Shown piece after piece: positions 26,567 through 35,547 of a stretch of 64,000 bases of DNA. Source of the DNA: JAVBLW01 sp031553215 (GTDB lineage Bacteria > Bacillota_I > Bacilli_A > Acholeplasmatales > Anaeroplasmataceae); NCBI GenBank assembly GCA_031553215.1, contig JAVBLW010000003.1, positions 124,001 through 188,000 on the forward strand, in the 5' to 3' direction. The position numbers and the translations under genes are program-made. Position 1 is the first letter of the stretch. Every line of letters starts with the position of its first letter. Under the pieces are notes generated by a model. It did no database searches, was not told the origin of the DNA, and worked only from the letters and a program-made list of their open reading frames with translations.

Positions 26567-26773
26567 ATGACACTAAAATTAACAGATATTATGAACAAGT
26601 TACACGATAATCAAATAATGATTATTCAACATGGAAGCGAACAAATTTGTTGCTGTGAAGCTAGGGTTCTGAACACAACAATTGATAAACGTTTCTTTGA
26701 AATGAATATAGAGACTTTACAAGCTATCGTAGTTGATGACATACCAGTAATGTATGTTTACTTCTACTACTAA
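26567..26773 (+). CDS. Phage early protein, unknown (68 aa)
   Basis: This 68-residue protein begins immediately after the stop of the previous gene, with GGGGG 9 bases upstream. It contains three consecutive cysteines (QICCCEARV) and a Tyr-rich end. I do not recognise it. Confidence 0.55.
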   Translation: MTLKLTDIMNKLHDNQIMIIQHGSEQICCCEARVLNTTIDKRFFEMNIETLQAIVVDDIPVMYVYFYY

Positions 26774-26790
26774 TAAAGGGGGAATTTTAA

Positions 26791-27312
26791 ATGATAATAA
26801 AAAAAAATTTTGTTTATGATATTAAAGCTGAACTCCTTCAGCATTATCAAGGAACTGAAAAAAGAATTGAAACACATAAAAAATATGAAGTTATTGAAAT
26901 CGAAATAGGACAATCTAGTTCAAGTATTATCGTATTGGATCAACATGGTTCAGAGTGTTATTTTAACTTCTTAGATTGTAATTGGAAGATTACATGTAAT
27001 GATGAAACTGTAGATATATTTGAAAGTTGGATGTTCAATCACTATATCCAACCTAATCATGTTGGAATCAAAACTACTTCTAGCTATAAACTGAGTAAAA
27101 TTATAGCAAAGCTTAATAGTATTTATATTAATGAATCAATAATTTACGATAGCGAAGCTAACGTTATAATGTCAGGTAATCATATTTTTAAAAGTACCTT
27201 TGCTTATTTAGTTGATTATAAAATTGTTAAAATTGTTCCAATGTATCAAAAAAGTTTAAAATGGTTGTTTGACTTAATGATTAATGAAACACATATAGAG
27301 GGGGAATTATAA
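26791..27312 (+). CDS. Phage early protein, unknown (173 aa)
   Basis: The 173-residue protein has an AAAGGGGG ribosome site. Its first half looks like a small beta-barrel (VIEIEIGQSSSSIIVLDQHGSE fits a strand-turn-strand pattern), which might bind nucleic acid. The second half repeats some of this character. No motif identifies a function. Its stop overlaps the next start by one base. Confidence 0.55.
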   Translation: MIIKKNFVYDIKAELLQHYQGTEKRIETHKKYEVIEIEIGQSSSSIIVLDQHGSECYFNFLDCNWKITCNDETVDIFESWMFNHYIQPNHVGIKTTSSYKLSKIIAKLNSIYINESIIYDSEANVIMSGNHIFKSTFAYLVDYKIVKIVPMYQKSLKWLFDLMINETHIEGEL

Positions 27313-27452
27313 TGAGCTACGGAGTATGTAAAGTTTGTGGTTGCACAGATACTAACGCTTGTAAGATAGAAATGTTGACAATAATAAACCTGTCAAAATC
27401 TATCGCAGACATGGCAGAAAATACAACAATAAATAACCTGGAGGATTTTTGA
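27312..27452 (+). CDS. Small Cys-rich protein (46 aa)
   Basis: This 46-residue gene is framed by TAATG overlap with the previous gene and a GGGGG ribosome site. The product begins MSYGVCKVCGCTDTNACKIE; the CxxCGCTxxNAC pattern is found in small phage-encoded zinc-binding proteins. The remainder is helical and polar. Codon structure and spacing support a real gene. Confidence 0.6.
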   Translation: MSYGVCKVCGCTDTNACKIEMLTIINLSKSIADMAENTTINNLEDF

Positions 27453-27454
27453 TA

Positions 27455-27898
27455 ATGAAGAACAGTTCCAATATTTACATAGTCTTTAATAATAGATTTG
27501 AAATAACTGGCAAATTTAATACTCTTCAGGAAGCATGGACTCACTTCCAGAATAGACTTTGTTGGAATTTTATATCGACAAAAGAAATATTTGAAAAATA
27601 CAAAGCCAAATATTTAAAAGGATATAAAAAATATCAATATTTACAATCTTGTACTTCTGCAGGATCCTTTACAGCTTTCTTTGTAAAAGTATTTCCTATA
27701 GAAAATACACTCATAGCACCTGATATTTTAATCACTAAAACAGAAGCTAAGAAACGAAATTTGATTATAGATAGATTATTAGTTCCTGATTATTTTTATC
27801 AAAGCTTCATGGGATATACACCATACTATCATTTAAGCAAGGTTATTATAAGTAATCAATCTAAAAATAACCAGGAGGAAAATTTATGTTTGGAATAA
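27455..27898 (+). CDS. Phage early protein, unknown (147 aa)
   Basis: The ATG at 27455 follows GGAGGA by 8 bases. The 147-residue product starts with IYIVFNNRFEITGKFNTLQE, a pattern of short strand-turn-strand and helix common in small phage proteins. It has several aromatic residues but no recognised motif. It overlaps the next gene by 13 bases. Confidence 0.55.
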   Translation: MKNSSNIYIVFNNRFEITGKFNTLQEAWTHFQNRLCWNFISTKEIFEKYKAKYLKGYKKYQYLQSCTSAGSFTAFFVKVFPIENTLIAPDILITKTEAKKRNLIIDRLLVPDYFYQSFMGYTPYYHLSKVIISNQSKNNQEENLCLE

Positions 27899-28182
27899 TA
27901 AAAAAGAAAAAAATTTGTGCTACTGTCTACGAAATAACTGAAGATAAATATTATAAATTACTCGATAAAATCTTTCTTGATAATGCAAAGTTCAAAAAAA
28001 GTGAAAAAAAACTATTTTTGTATATCGTCGATAGCTCTACATATTTAGGAATTGACAATACAGATGGAGATTGTTTTGTTGAAGAATTTAGAACAAAAAA
28101 TGATGCGTTAATTTGGTTGTTAAGCTTACAAAATGCTGAAGCAATACAAGAAGCTGCAAGCACAATTCAAAGTTGGTGTTAA
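27886..28182 (+). CDS. Phage early protein, unknown (98 aa)
   Basis: This 98-residue gene has a strong AGGAGG ribosome site within the end of the previous gene. The N-terminus is basic (IIKKKKIC), and the protein resembles its neighbours in containing short strands then a helix. Function is not recognised. Confidence 0.55.
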   Translation: MFGIIKKKKICATVYEITEDKYYKLLDKIFLDNAKFKKSEKKLFLYIVDSSTYLGIDNTDGDCFVEEFRTKNDALIWLLSLQNAEAIQEAASTIQSWC

Positions 28183-28183
28183 G

Positions 28184-28330
28184 ATGGAAAATAACAAACC
28201 TAAGTTTCTAATTGAAAATAAAGGAATATTTATAGCTTCAGATAAACCTCTAACCTATGCTGAAGCTGTTGAAATATACAAGAATGCAAACAAGGATAAA
28301 CATATTAAAAATGAAAATCAAAATAATTAA
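28184..28330 (+). CDS. Phage early protein, unknown (48 aa)
   Basis: A 48-residue gene starts one base after the previous stop, with GGTG nearby as a weak ribosome site. The product contains FLIENKGIFIASDKPLTYAE and a Lys/Asn-rich tail. Tight packing supports a gene, but length makes it uncertain. Confidence 0.45.
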   Translation: MENNKPKFLIENKGIFIASDKPLTYAEAVEIYKNANKDKHIKNENQNN

Positions 28331-28502
28331 AGCATTTTTATATCTTATACCTTCTGGAATAGCATTTCTATTAATTTATTTTCCACTTAAAAAACTGAAT
28401 ATATTTCATGGAAAATTCGAATTTGTACCTACTTTATTCGCCGTTGCAGTCTCACTTTACTTTTATAGTAATCTATTGGCCACCGACAAAGATTTTCACT
28501 AA
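28311..28502 (+). CDS. Small two-segment membrane protein (63 aa)
   Basis: The 63-residue protein overlaps the previous gene by 20 bases. It has two hydrophobic segments (about 6-26 and 39-54) separated by KKLNIFHGKFEF. It is the last gene before the hairpin-rich region. Size fits a filamentous phage coat or minor coat protein, yet it lacks the acidic N-terminal and basic C-terminal ends expected of a major coat protein. Confidence 0.5.
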   Translation: MKIKIIKAFLYLIPSGIAFLLIYFPLKKLNIFHGKFEFVPTLFAVAVSLYFYSNLLATDKDFH

Positions 28503-28873
28503 ATATAAATTGAAGAGCTACTGCTCTTCGGTTTCTTAAAGCAATTTAAACCGCTTAGATTGCTTTAAGAAGTCTAGTAACAATATCACTTCATAAATAT
28601 TTCTCTATATTTTTAAATCTAAAATTATTAATGATATTGTTACTGCTTCATATAAATAATATAAACTTTGTTCTGACACACCTTTCAAAGTTTATATCAT
28701 TTATCCAGCTTCATGCCCTTTGACTGGCTTTGTGGCGTAGGTTGGATAAATGATTACAAAAAGTAATACAACGTTGGACAATAAGCAATTTAAGAGCAAT
28801 CGAGCAATGATAACATGGGGAAATGTATTACTCGATTTCTAATATGATTATAACAAAAAAAGGAAGTGATGAA
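28503..28873. other. Hairpin-dense region, candidate phage replication origin and packaging region
   Basis: Five consecutive perfect stems fill this non-coding stretch: GAAGAGC/GCTCTTC (28512-28529, 7 bp); a 13-bp stem (28533-28545 with 28559-28571); a 13-bp stem (28576-28588 with 28632-28644); a 12-bp stem (28659-28670 with 28686-28697); and a 12-bp stem (28696-28707 with 28743-28754). A sixth pair (AGTAATACA/TGTATTACT, 28762-28832) is longer-range. Serial hairpins of this kind form the intergenic region of filamentous phages, where both strand origins and the packaging signal lie. Which hairpin does what is unknown. Confidence 0.65.
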
Positions 28874-30412
28874 ATGGGAAAGACTTTTGTATCTGAAGAA
28901 GAAAAAAATGCTTATTATGCAAAAAAAGCTATTGAAGCTGAAGCTGAAGCAAAAAAGAATATTAAAGCTTTATTTAAAGAACATCAATTCGAAAGAGTTA
29001 ATCTTGCTCCTGTGGATTCAACTACTGGCCTTAGCATGTATGCTAGGATTTTTAAAAATAAAGAAAGCTATTTAGATCCAGATTTCGATTTACACCATTT
29101 GGGAGTAAAGTTTGGGGATTATATTCAATCTGAACACATACCATCAAATCACAAAATATTAGTATTGATAATGGAGTTTGAGAGACTATCTCATTCACCA
29201 TTTTTTTGGAGTTATAAAAAGCTAGCAAGACTATTTAATAAAATCGGTAAATATGAAACGGTTCTAGAGCCAATTTTAGATAAAAATGGTAAGAAAATGT
29301 ACGATAAAAATAAAACTATTAAGAAAGTAAAATTGGAATGTGTTTTAGATGGAGAAGGCAAAAAAATTCTCAATACTAATGGTAAACCTTTAATGCAACC
29401 AGCTAGAGACAAAGACGGTAAGAAAATATACATTGAAGAAGCTAAACCATTAATGAGAGCTAAAATGGAATATGTCTTGAATGAAAAAGGGGAAAGAATA
29501 CTTACTACTGATGGAACATACTTAATGCAGCCGGTAAAAAAGCTTTCACATAATTGGATTGGTATTAACACTATTGAATCAGATATTAAACGTTTAGCTG
29601 CAAGAGGTTTAATTAAAGTAAGACTAAAAAAGAAAAAGGATCCAGATAGCTCAGAACCACATATCTTCAGAAAAATATATCCTAATTACACAAACATTTA
29701 TCCATATCTAAACATCTATCTTAAAGAGGAAGATGACTATAAAGCTTTACCAGCTAGAGGTTGGGAACGTAAGCTTGTAAGAAATAAATTTTATTGGTTA
29801 AAAAACTACATTACTGAAAAGTTTAACTCTTTATCAGACAAATTAAAAAAACTTATTAAAAGTAAAACTGGACTTTATAAAACATATATATCTTTACAAC
29901 ATGAAGCACTATTTCCAAATACAGTAAATAAGTATTATAATGAAAAATCAAAATCTCGCAAAAACAATCCTGAAGAAGACGATAAGGTATTCCTTGAATG
30001 GTTTGATGGTATTGATTATATAACGTCTAAAACACATTCTAGGGAGCTAAGCGAAGAGACTAAGGAAACACTCGACAAAATTTATAATACTATTCCTGGC
30101 TCAATTTACAGCCCACCTGAAGATATTCCTTCAGGCATTAATCTGGACAAGCTATATAATTCACGAACTGGTGAAATAATTCATTTACTGGAAGTTGAAA
30201 AGCTTATCTATAATTCATTTAATAATAAAGATAAGATACTATTTCTAGAAATGCGTATGAACTATGATTCAAAAGGATATATAGATAGATTTAAAGCAAC
30301 ATTCCCAGAGGAATATGAGTTCTATAAAGATTTTAAAGAAGGAGAATGTGAAGTAAATAAAGAAGATTTAGAAAATTTTAAAGCTAGTAAGCGAGAACTA
30401 GCATTTTATTAA
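28874..30412 (+). CDS. Putative replication initiator with winged-helix domain and internal repeats
   Basis: The 512-residue protein starts at an ATG with AAGGAAGTGAT upstream, directly after the hairpin region. Residues about 70-240 contain a helix-turn-helix pattern (WSYKKLARLFNKI, later INTIESDIKRLAARGLIKV) interrupted by an insert (about 130-222) made of four diverged 22-24 residue repeats of the type VLDGEGKKILNTNG. The rest is charged and helical. It resembles plasmid or phage initiators in general plan, but no rolling-circle HUH or other catalytic motif is evident. Initiator function is inferred from position and fold. Confidence 0.5.
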   Translation: MGKTFVSEEEKNAYYAKKAIEAEAEAKKNIKALFKEHQFERVNLAPVDSTTGLSMYARIFKNKESYLDPDFDLHHLGVKFGDYIQSEHIPSNHKILVLIMEFERLSHSPFFWSYKKLARLFNKIGKYETVLEPILDKNGKKMYDKNKTIKKVKLECVLDGEGKKILNTNGKPLMQPARDKDGKKIYIEEAKPLMRAKMEYVLNEKGERILTTDGTYLMQPVKKLSHNWIGINTIESDIKRLAARGLIKVRLKKKKDPDSSEPHIFRKIYPNYTNIYPYLNIYLKEEDDYKALPARGWERKLVRNKFYWLKNYITEKFNSLSDKLKKLIKSKTGLYKTYISLQHEALFPNTVNKYYNEKSKSRKNNPEEDDKVFLEWFDGIDYITSKTHSRELSEETKETLDKIYNTIPGSIYSPPEDIPSGINLDKLYNSRTGEIIHLLEVEKLIYNSFNNKDKILFLEMRMNYDSKGYIDRFKATFPEEYEFYKDFKEGECEVNKEDLENFKASKRELAFY

Positions 30413-30455
30413 AAAGCCACTCTTTAGTGGTATTTTCCCTTTATAGTCTTATTTT

Positions 30456-30481
30456 GAGCACTCAAAAGTGCTTTTTTTTTC
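30456..30481 (+). terminator. Terminator of the initiator gene
   Basis: AGCACT and AGTGCT form a stem with loop CAAA, followed by a long T-run. A smaller hairpin (CCACT/AGTGG) precedes it at 30418-30431. Confidence 0.8.
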
Positions 30482-30493
30482 GTTGAATATATC

Positions 30494-30566
30494 TGAGTTT
30501 GCACTACTATTTTTTGACAATGCACCATCACAAAAATGACAATGCACCACTCTTTTTGAGTTTGCA
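30494..30566. repeat. Paired direct repeats, iteron-like
   Basis: TGAGTTTGCA occurs at 30494-30503 and 30557-30566 and flanks two copies of TGACAATGCACCA (30515-30527 and 30537-30549, 22 bases apart). Two helical turns of spacing fits protein binding on one face of DNA. It lies just after the initiator gene, so it may be the initiator's binding site. Confidence 0.5.
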
Positions 30567-30934
30567 TGATATATTTTAAAAACGTTTTTTAATTTATTAA
30601 AAATACGTATAGATAAATTATTATTATTAAACTTTAAAAGGTTGTCGCTGCGCTCCTACTTATTTTTAGTTTACTACAGGCCAGGCGACTTGCTTCAAAA
30701 ATTTAGATAATAAATTATTAAGACTAGTTAATAAAATTTTAGTGTCGTTATAATGCTCTCGCATTAAATAGTTTTTGTGATAGTCTTTAGTTTTCTTTTA
30801 AAAGATGTTAAGCTACTGGTTAGTGAATTTTACTTCTTCTAATGTCTATAGATTTTATACTTGGTACTTTAATCTTTAGTTTTGTTAAAAATAGACTTTA
30901 AGATATTGAGATTAGTTAATCATTATTTTGTATC

Positions 30935-30963
30935 TTGCAAATAATACTACTATGTACTATAAT
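30935..30963 (+). promoter_or_regulatory. Promoter of the late (structural) operon
   Basis: TTGCAA (30935-30940), a 17-base spacer and TATAAT (30958-30963) form a good vegetative promoter. The first hairpin of the leader begins only 12 bases later. Confidence 0.65.
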
Positions 30964-30974
30964 TTAGTTGTGTT

Positions 30975-31028
30975 AGAACAAAGTTTAATTACTGACTTAG
31001 TCAGTTTTTAAGTTTTGTTCTTTTTTTC
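30975..31028 (+). terminator. First leader terminator of the late operon
   Basis: AGAACAAA (30975-30982) and TTTGTTCT (31014-31021) form an outer stem, ACTGAC/GTCAGT an inner one, and a T-run follows. A transcript from the upstream promoter would end after about 55-60 bases unless read-through occurs. Confidence 0.6.
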
Positions 31029-31082
31029 GTTTTTAAAGGAGTTGATGTAGGAAAATATTAGTCATTAAAATTTTAAGACAAG

Positions 31083-31130
31083 CCAGGTAAAGTTAAGTTT
31101 TTTTAAGCTTATCTTTTCCTGGTATTTTTT
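31083..31130 (+). terminator. Second leader terminator of the late operon
   Basis: CCAGG (31083-31087 region) and CCTGG (31118-31122), extended by AAAG/CTTT, enclose an inner TTAAG/CTTA pairing; TATTTTTTTT follows. It stands only about 20 bases before the first late gene. Confidence 0.55.
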
Positions 31131-31152
31131 TTAGCAAAGGAGAGATAAAATT

Positions 31153-33048
31153 ATGAGAGCTGAAAAAAAAAGAAAAAGCGAACTTGAATATAATATACCA
31201 ATTGTAAAAAATAGGTTCTTCAATTTCATCGATAAAATTTTCAATATAATGGAAACAAAATTAATAAAAAATATAAAATTAGCAACTGCATTCCTAATAA
31301 CTGGATTAATAGGAATATTTGCTTTTCTATCTGCAGCTAATGTTAGTGCTGCTGCTTCTGTAGAGATTGTCTCAGAATGTAACTTTACTTATACGACTTC
31401 AGGTTATGATTCACTTAGAAATTACTATGGAGACGAATTAGCACAATTTGCAAATAGTAAATATACAGGAATTAATCAAGGATTTCCAACTCAATATTAT
31501 TATGACTCTTCAGGAACAGGGAATTGGGGAGATAATCAAATTTGTGATGACGATCAATATGCATATGATTTAAACTTTATCTGCTATGATCATACAGCGT
31601 CATTATTTGAAATATCTTTTGATGTTACTTCTAATTCTAAATTATTAATTTACACTCCAACTTCAACTGAAGATTTCAAAATATATGTCAATAATAGTTT
31701 GATTTATACCTTATCAAAGACTCAACACCGCGACAAGATTATGTTGATGTATCTAAATGTTGGTAATTCTTATTCAACTATTAAATTAACAGGTGGCTTT
31801 CAATTTGGTGGTGCTATACCTGACGATCCTATTAAAGGTGAAATTGGTAAACCTGGCACACTACAGCATGATAATTTAAAGCCAGTTGTTTCTGGTAATA
31901 CTTATTCTGTTATTTCCAATGTTGAAAATCCTTTTACGTGGAATGAAATAATATCAGGAATTAGAGCAATCGATAACACTGATGGAGATATTACTAATAA
32001 TATAGTTTATACAACTAATTATCCAAAGACTACAGCTGAACTTGCTAATTTAGCTCTTGGTAATTACTCGGTTAATGCCAGTGTTTCAGACGCTGCAGGA
32101 AATGTGGCTACATTTAGCTTTAATATTTATGTCATTGATATTAACGCGCCGACCTGGAGCGGAACAACAAGCTATCCAAGTCAACCGAATAATCAAAAGT
32201 TGACTCTTGATACTATTAAATCTAATTTAAGGTGCAATGACTCGTTCGAGGGAACTATACCGTCTTCTAATTGGGTATTGGTAAAAGATAACTACTCTTT
32301 GAACTATACAAAGCCTGGATATTATGAAGTGGAATTTAAAGCTTGTGACTCTTCAGAAAATTACAATAATGTTATTGTTGGAATTACCGTTAAAGACGTC
32401 GTGAAACCTATCATTACTGGAGCTACTACTATAACCAAGCAACAAAGTGTCACTTTAACTATATCTGATATTATATCCAATTATACAGCTACGGATGATG
32501 TTGATGGAGATATATCTACTAAAATTGTAGTTGATACCGATGGTTATACAGGACACGGAGCTACAGCTGGAACATATAAGATAACACTTAAAGTTACTGA
32601 TAAGGGTGGAAACGTTGGAACGTTTACTGTATCTATAATTGTAGTAGATAATATTCCACCTGTTTATTACCTAGACACTAATACTATTATTGTTTCTTCA
32701 GCTTCAGTTTTAACCAAAGATCAAATGATATCAGTTTTAAGACAAATGAATAAACTCGATGTACAAGCTGTCAATTATGTGACTATTGAGTCAGCTTACT
32801 TCGATACTCCAGCTGTAGTTAATACTTATGCAATGAGAGTTTCAATTAAGAGTTCTTCAGGAATCGAAAGTGAAGACATGATGACTATTAGAGTAACATC
32901 TGCAGATGGTGGAACTAAGGTAACACCAGCTCAAAAAAAATGGTATCAAAAAGGAATTTTTGGAATTTTCTATAAAATCTTTTATGCCATATTTCATCCA
33001 ATTAAGACTATTAAAAGATTTTTAAGATGGATCCATATTATAAAGTAG
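31153..33048 (+). CDS. Secreted phage structural protein with Ig-like (DUF5011-type) repeats
   Basis: The 631-residue protein has AAAGGAG upstream of its ATG. After a charged 32-residue lead comes a signal-peptide-like hydrophobic stretch ending VSAAAS (about 40-70). The middle has an N-terminal domain rich in Tyr and Asp, then Ig-like repeats of the DUF5011 kind, with signatures TDGDITNNI and DVDGDISTKIVVDTDG and GTYKITLKVTDKGGNVG. The C-terminal end is basic and hydrophobic (GIFGIFYKIFYAIFHP). By position before the Zot gene it is a candidate adsorption protein, similar in role to pIII. Specific receptor is unknown. Confidence 0.6.
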   Translation: MRAEKKRKSELEYNIPIVKNRFFNFIDKIFNIMETKLIKNIKLATAFLITGLIGIFAFLSAANVSAAASVEIVSECNFTYTTSGYDSLRNYYGDELAQFANSKYTGINQGFPTQYYYDSSGTGNWGDNQICDDDQYAYDLNFICYDHTASLFEISFDVTSNSKLLIYTPTSTEDFKIYVNNSLIYTLSKTQHRDKIMLMYLNVGNSYSTIKLTGGFQFGGAIPDDPIKGEIGKPGTLQHDNLKPVVSGNTYSVISNVENPFTWNEIISGIRAIDNTDGDITNNIVYTTNYPKTTAELANLALGNYSVNASVSDAAGNVATFSFNIYVIDINAPTWSGTTSYPSQPNNQKLTLDTIKSNLRCNDSFEGTIPSSNWVLVKDNYSLNYTKPGYYEVEFKACDSSENYNNVIVGITVKDVVKPIITGATTITKQQSVTLTISDIISNYTATDDVDGDISTKIVVDTDGYTGHGATAGTYKITLKVTDKGGNVGTFTVSIIVVDNIPPVYYLDTNTIIVSSASVLTKDQMISVLRQMNKLDVQAVNYVTIESAYFDTPAVVNTYAMRVSIKSSSGIESEDMMTIRVTSADGGTKVTPAQKKWYQKGIFGIFYKIFYAIFHPIKTIKRFLRWIHIIK

Positions 33049-33057
33049 GTGATGTTA

Positions 33058-34623
33058 TTGAAAACTAATTTAATAAAAAAAATTAGCATATTAACTATGC
33101 TAGTCTTTGCAATATTAGTAACTCCTGCAGTATTTGCTTATAACGAAGAAACACACCAGCTTTTAATTACTTCTACTTCTTCATTAATCGATGATCTAGA
33201 TTTATTAAATATTGACTATGAAAAATATAAAACAGAAACACCTATTGAAAATGAAAAAATAGAAGCAATCTTTAAGAACCAGGAAGAAGTATTTATCTAC
33301 ATGTATGTTTCTGATACTGTAGCTAAAGATTATGCTCTCGCTTCAATAATGATTAATGATACAGATTACATGCCTTCTTTTTGTAATGAAATAGTCTTAG
33401 GTAATGGAACTGTCTCTAACACATTGAGGAAATATAGATTCAAATATTACTTTAATGTGTCTGATACAGCTTTCCAATTTCATATAACCAGATACAAATA
33501 TTTACATCTTTTAAAAGCTGAATTCATGAATCATAATACAGATGAAAATCATTACTTTGGTTATGATAATGATAACTACTACTATGAAGCACAATTTGAA
33601 AATACTATCGAGCTACAGGGACGACTATTTAGCTATACAATAGATGTGACTACTACTTTGAAAGATGTATTTACTAATATGTGGTACTCTTTTAGTGGAA
33701 CTAGTAAAGAAAATGAAAAAATTATCTACTATATGGCCATTAACTTTTTTGATAAGAATATACAGGAATATTTTACGCCTGATTATGTCACATCAATTTC
33801 TATCAAATATCTTGAACAAAATGTTAAAGAGACATGGAGCGATTTTGCTTATTATTATAAATCTTCAGTTGAAAATTATGATTTTAAGCAGACAAAATCC
33901 GGTGACACTGTTAAAGAACAAACTATTAAACCAAAAGATGTTACTATTGATTATTCAAACGGATTCGAGAAGGTATTTTCAATGCTTTTTACTAACGGGA
34001 AAATGAATACTCATTATGACTATAAAACAATAGCTAAAGTTAATCAGGAGGATTTAAGCGCTGATTTATACTCTTTAGTGCAAGGATACGATTATGTTGT
34101 TTCTGGTCTCGGTGATGAGCAAGGATATGCATATAATACTTCTTTTAAAACTTACATGCTTTCTACTCCAGAAGGAAATGATTACGGTGTAAAATATGAC
34201 TACACTAGAGCGTATACACAAGTATCAGAAGTTAATATTTTTAAAACTTCATATTGGTATAAGGGCAATCACTACGAAGTAAACTGCGATTCTATCATGA
34301 GTGAAAAAATTGATGTAGATCCAACTGATCCAGGAACGGGTAAATATGACGGTGAAAATGATATATGGACTGATATTATTAATTTCATTAAAAAATATGT
34401 TGTCTATTTTTTAATAGGACTTGGGGCAATTATTTTTGTAATAGTCTTTTCGTTTTTTAAATCAATTAGTGATTTAATAATAGGACTATGGAAAGGACTT
34501 AAATTTATGATTAAAGCTATAATTTTTATAATAACACTACCTTTTAAAATTCTAAATAAATTATTTAACTTCATATTCAAAAGAAAAAAGAAATACAAAA
34601 AAAGAAAAAAATCTAAAAAATGA
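33058..34623 (+). CDS. Membrane-anchored phage structural protein
   Basis: The 521-residue product begins with a signal peptide (LIKKISILTMLVFAILVTPAVFA) shown here only by its features: basic start, hydrophobic core, AFA-like end. A large extracellular part follows, then the linker TDPGTGKY, two membrane segments (about 450-505) and a very basic tail (KRKKKYKKRKKSKK). The likely start is TTG at 33058, 4 bases after AGGTGAT; an ATG at 33052 lies too close. It would sit at a virion tip like pIII or pVI. Its stop overlaps the Zot gene start (ATGA). Confidence 0.6.
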   Translation: MKTNLIKKISILTMLVFAILVTPAVFAYNEETHQLLITSTSSLIDDLDLLNIDYEKYKTETPIENEKIEAIFKNQEEVFIYMYVSDTVAKDYALASIMINDTDYMPSFCNEIVLGNGTVSNTLRKYRFKYYFNVSDTAFQFHITRYKYLHLLKAEFMNHNTDENHYFGYDNDNYYYEAQFENTIELQGRLFSYTIDVTTTLKDVFTNMWYSFSGTSKENEKIIYYMAINFFDKNIQEYFTPDYVTSISIKYLEQNVKETWSDFAYYYKSSVENYDFKQTKSGDTVKEQTIKPKDVTIDYSNGFEKVFSMLFTNGKMNTHYDYKTIAKVNQEDLSADLYSLVQGYDYVVSGLGDEQGYAYNTSFKTYMLSTPEGNDYGVKYDYTRAYTQVSEVNIFKTSYWYKGNHYEVNCDSIMSEKIDVDPTDPGTGKYDGENDIWTDIINFIKKYVVYFLIGLGAIIFVIVFSFFKSISDLIIGLWKGLKFMIKAIIFIITLPFKILNKLFNFIFKRKKKYKKRKKSKK

Positions 34624-35543
34624 AAAAAATTACTATTAAAAGAGTAATCCTTAATTTAGGAAATAAAATAGACGCATTGACCTGGCATTATAATTATTTT
34701 TTAGCTAATTTGATTAAAAAAATAATTAAATTATTTAATAAATACAATGCTTTTATAATGTCAGATAAAGTCTATTCAATCGGAAGAACTATAACAAGGC
34801 CTCTTCACTGGCTTTGGATTTGGAAATGGTTAGATAATTTAAAAAGAAACTATAATAGAACCTTTTTTCAAAAGCCAGGACTATATATTATTTGTGGTGA
34901 ACCTGGTGCAGGTAAAAGCTCTTTAGCATATGAAATCATGGAAAATGATCGCTTTAGAAATGGTAAAGGTTCTTATATCAATACTGAAATAGAGAAGGAA
35001 CGCGTAGATCTAAAAGTTAAAAGATACTATAAATATCACATGAATTATGAAATTACTGAATTTTTCAATAATAAAGAAATCGTAAAATATCCTAACCACT
35101 TCGATTATAACGCACTTCATGTTGATGAGGCACATCGAATATGGAACTATAGAGATAACATGACAAATGACTACAAAAATACATTTATGCCGTTTATTGA
35201 ATATGCAGTAGGTGTTAGACACTATATCGGAAGAATCTTCTTGTATACACAACTTAATAAAGTCGATACGCAGCTTATGAGTTTAGGTGCTTCTAACTAT
35301 TACACAGTAAAAAAGAAATTAGGTTTTGATTATGAACGTTGGTTAGCGACTGGAAAATTCGAATTAACGATAAAAGGCTGGGATATAAAAGAGTATAAAC
35401 TCGATGACAGCGGCATAAAAAAGGAAGTTGATAGATTTTTTATTGAAAGAAGTTTTGACATAGATTATTTTGATACATTTAATTTACGAAAATCAATAGA
35501 TTTAGAAAAAATGGCTAAATCTAATGTAACGAAAGTTGGTTAA
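34620..35543 (+). CDS. Zot-like phage assembly ATPase
   Basis: The 307-residue protein has Walker A GEPGAGKSS (about residues 93-101) and Walker B ALHVDEAHRIW (about 163-173), the arrangement of the Zot/pI family that extrudes filamentous phage through the host membrane. An amphipathic N-terminal region (LHWLWIWKWL) may bind membrane, whereas Zot proteins usually have a membrane segment near the C-terminus. Translation is coupled to the preceding gene by a four-base overlap. This is the best single marker that the element is a filamentous phage. Confidence 0.7.
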   Translation: MKKITIKRVILNLGNKIDALTWHYNYFLANLIKKIIKLFNKYNAFIMSDKVYSIGRTITRPLHWLWIWKWLDNLKRNYNRTFFQKPGLYIICGEPGAGKSSLAYEIMENDRFRNGKGSYINTEIEKERVDLKVKRYYKYHMNYEITEFFNNKEIVKYPNHFDYNALHVDEAHRIWNYRDNMTNDYKNTFMPFIEYAVGVRHYIGRIFLYTQLNKVDTQLMSLGASNYYTVKKKLGFDYERWLATGKFELTIKGWDIKEYKLDDSGIKKEVDRFFIERSFDIDYFDTFNLRKSIDLEKMAKSNVTKVG

Positions 35544-35547
35544 TAAA

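Larger units (their letters stand above)
30413..31152. other. Non-coding region between initiator and late operon
   Basis: This 740-base stretch has no plausible gene of more than about 25 codons. It holds the terminator of the initiator gene (30456-30481), two pairs of short direct repeats (30494-30566), a GC-rich island (30641-30690) in otherwise very AT-rich DNA, a promoter (30935-30963) and two terminator-like hairpins in the leader of the late operon. Confidence 0.65.

Noticed and set aside
26297..28502. Early phage genes as a toxin-antitoxin or anti-defence cluster
   Set aside because: Small size and packing would allow it, but no toxin, antitoxin or known inhibitor motif could be recognised, so no such call is made.
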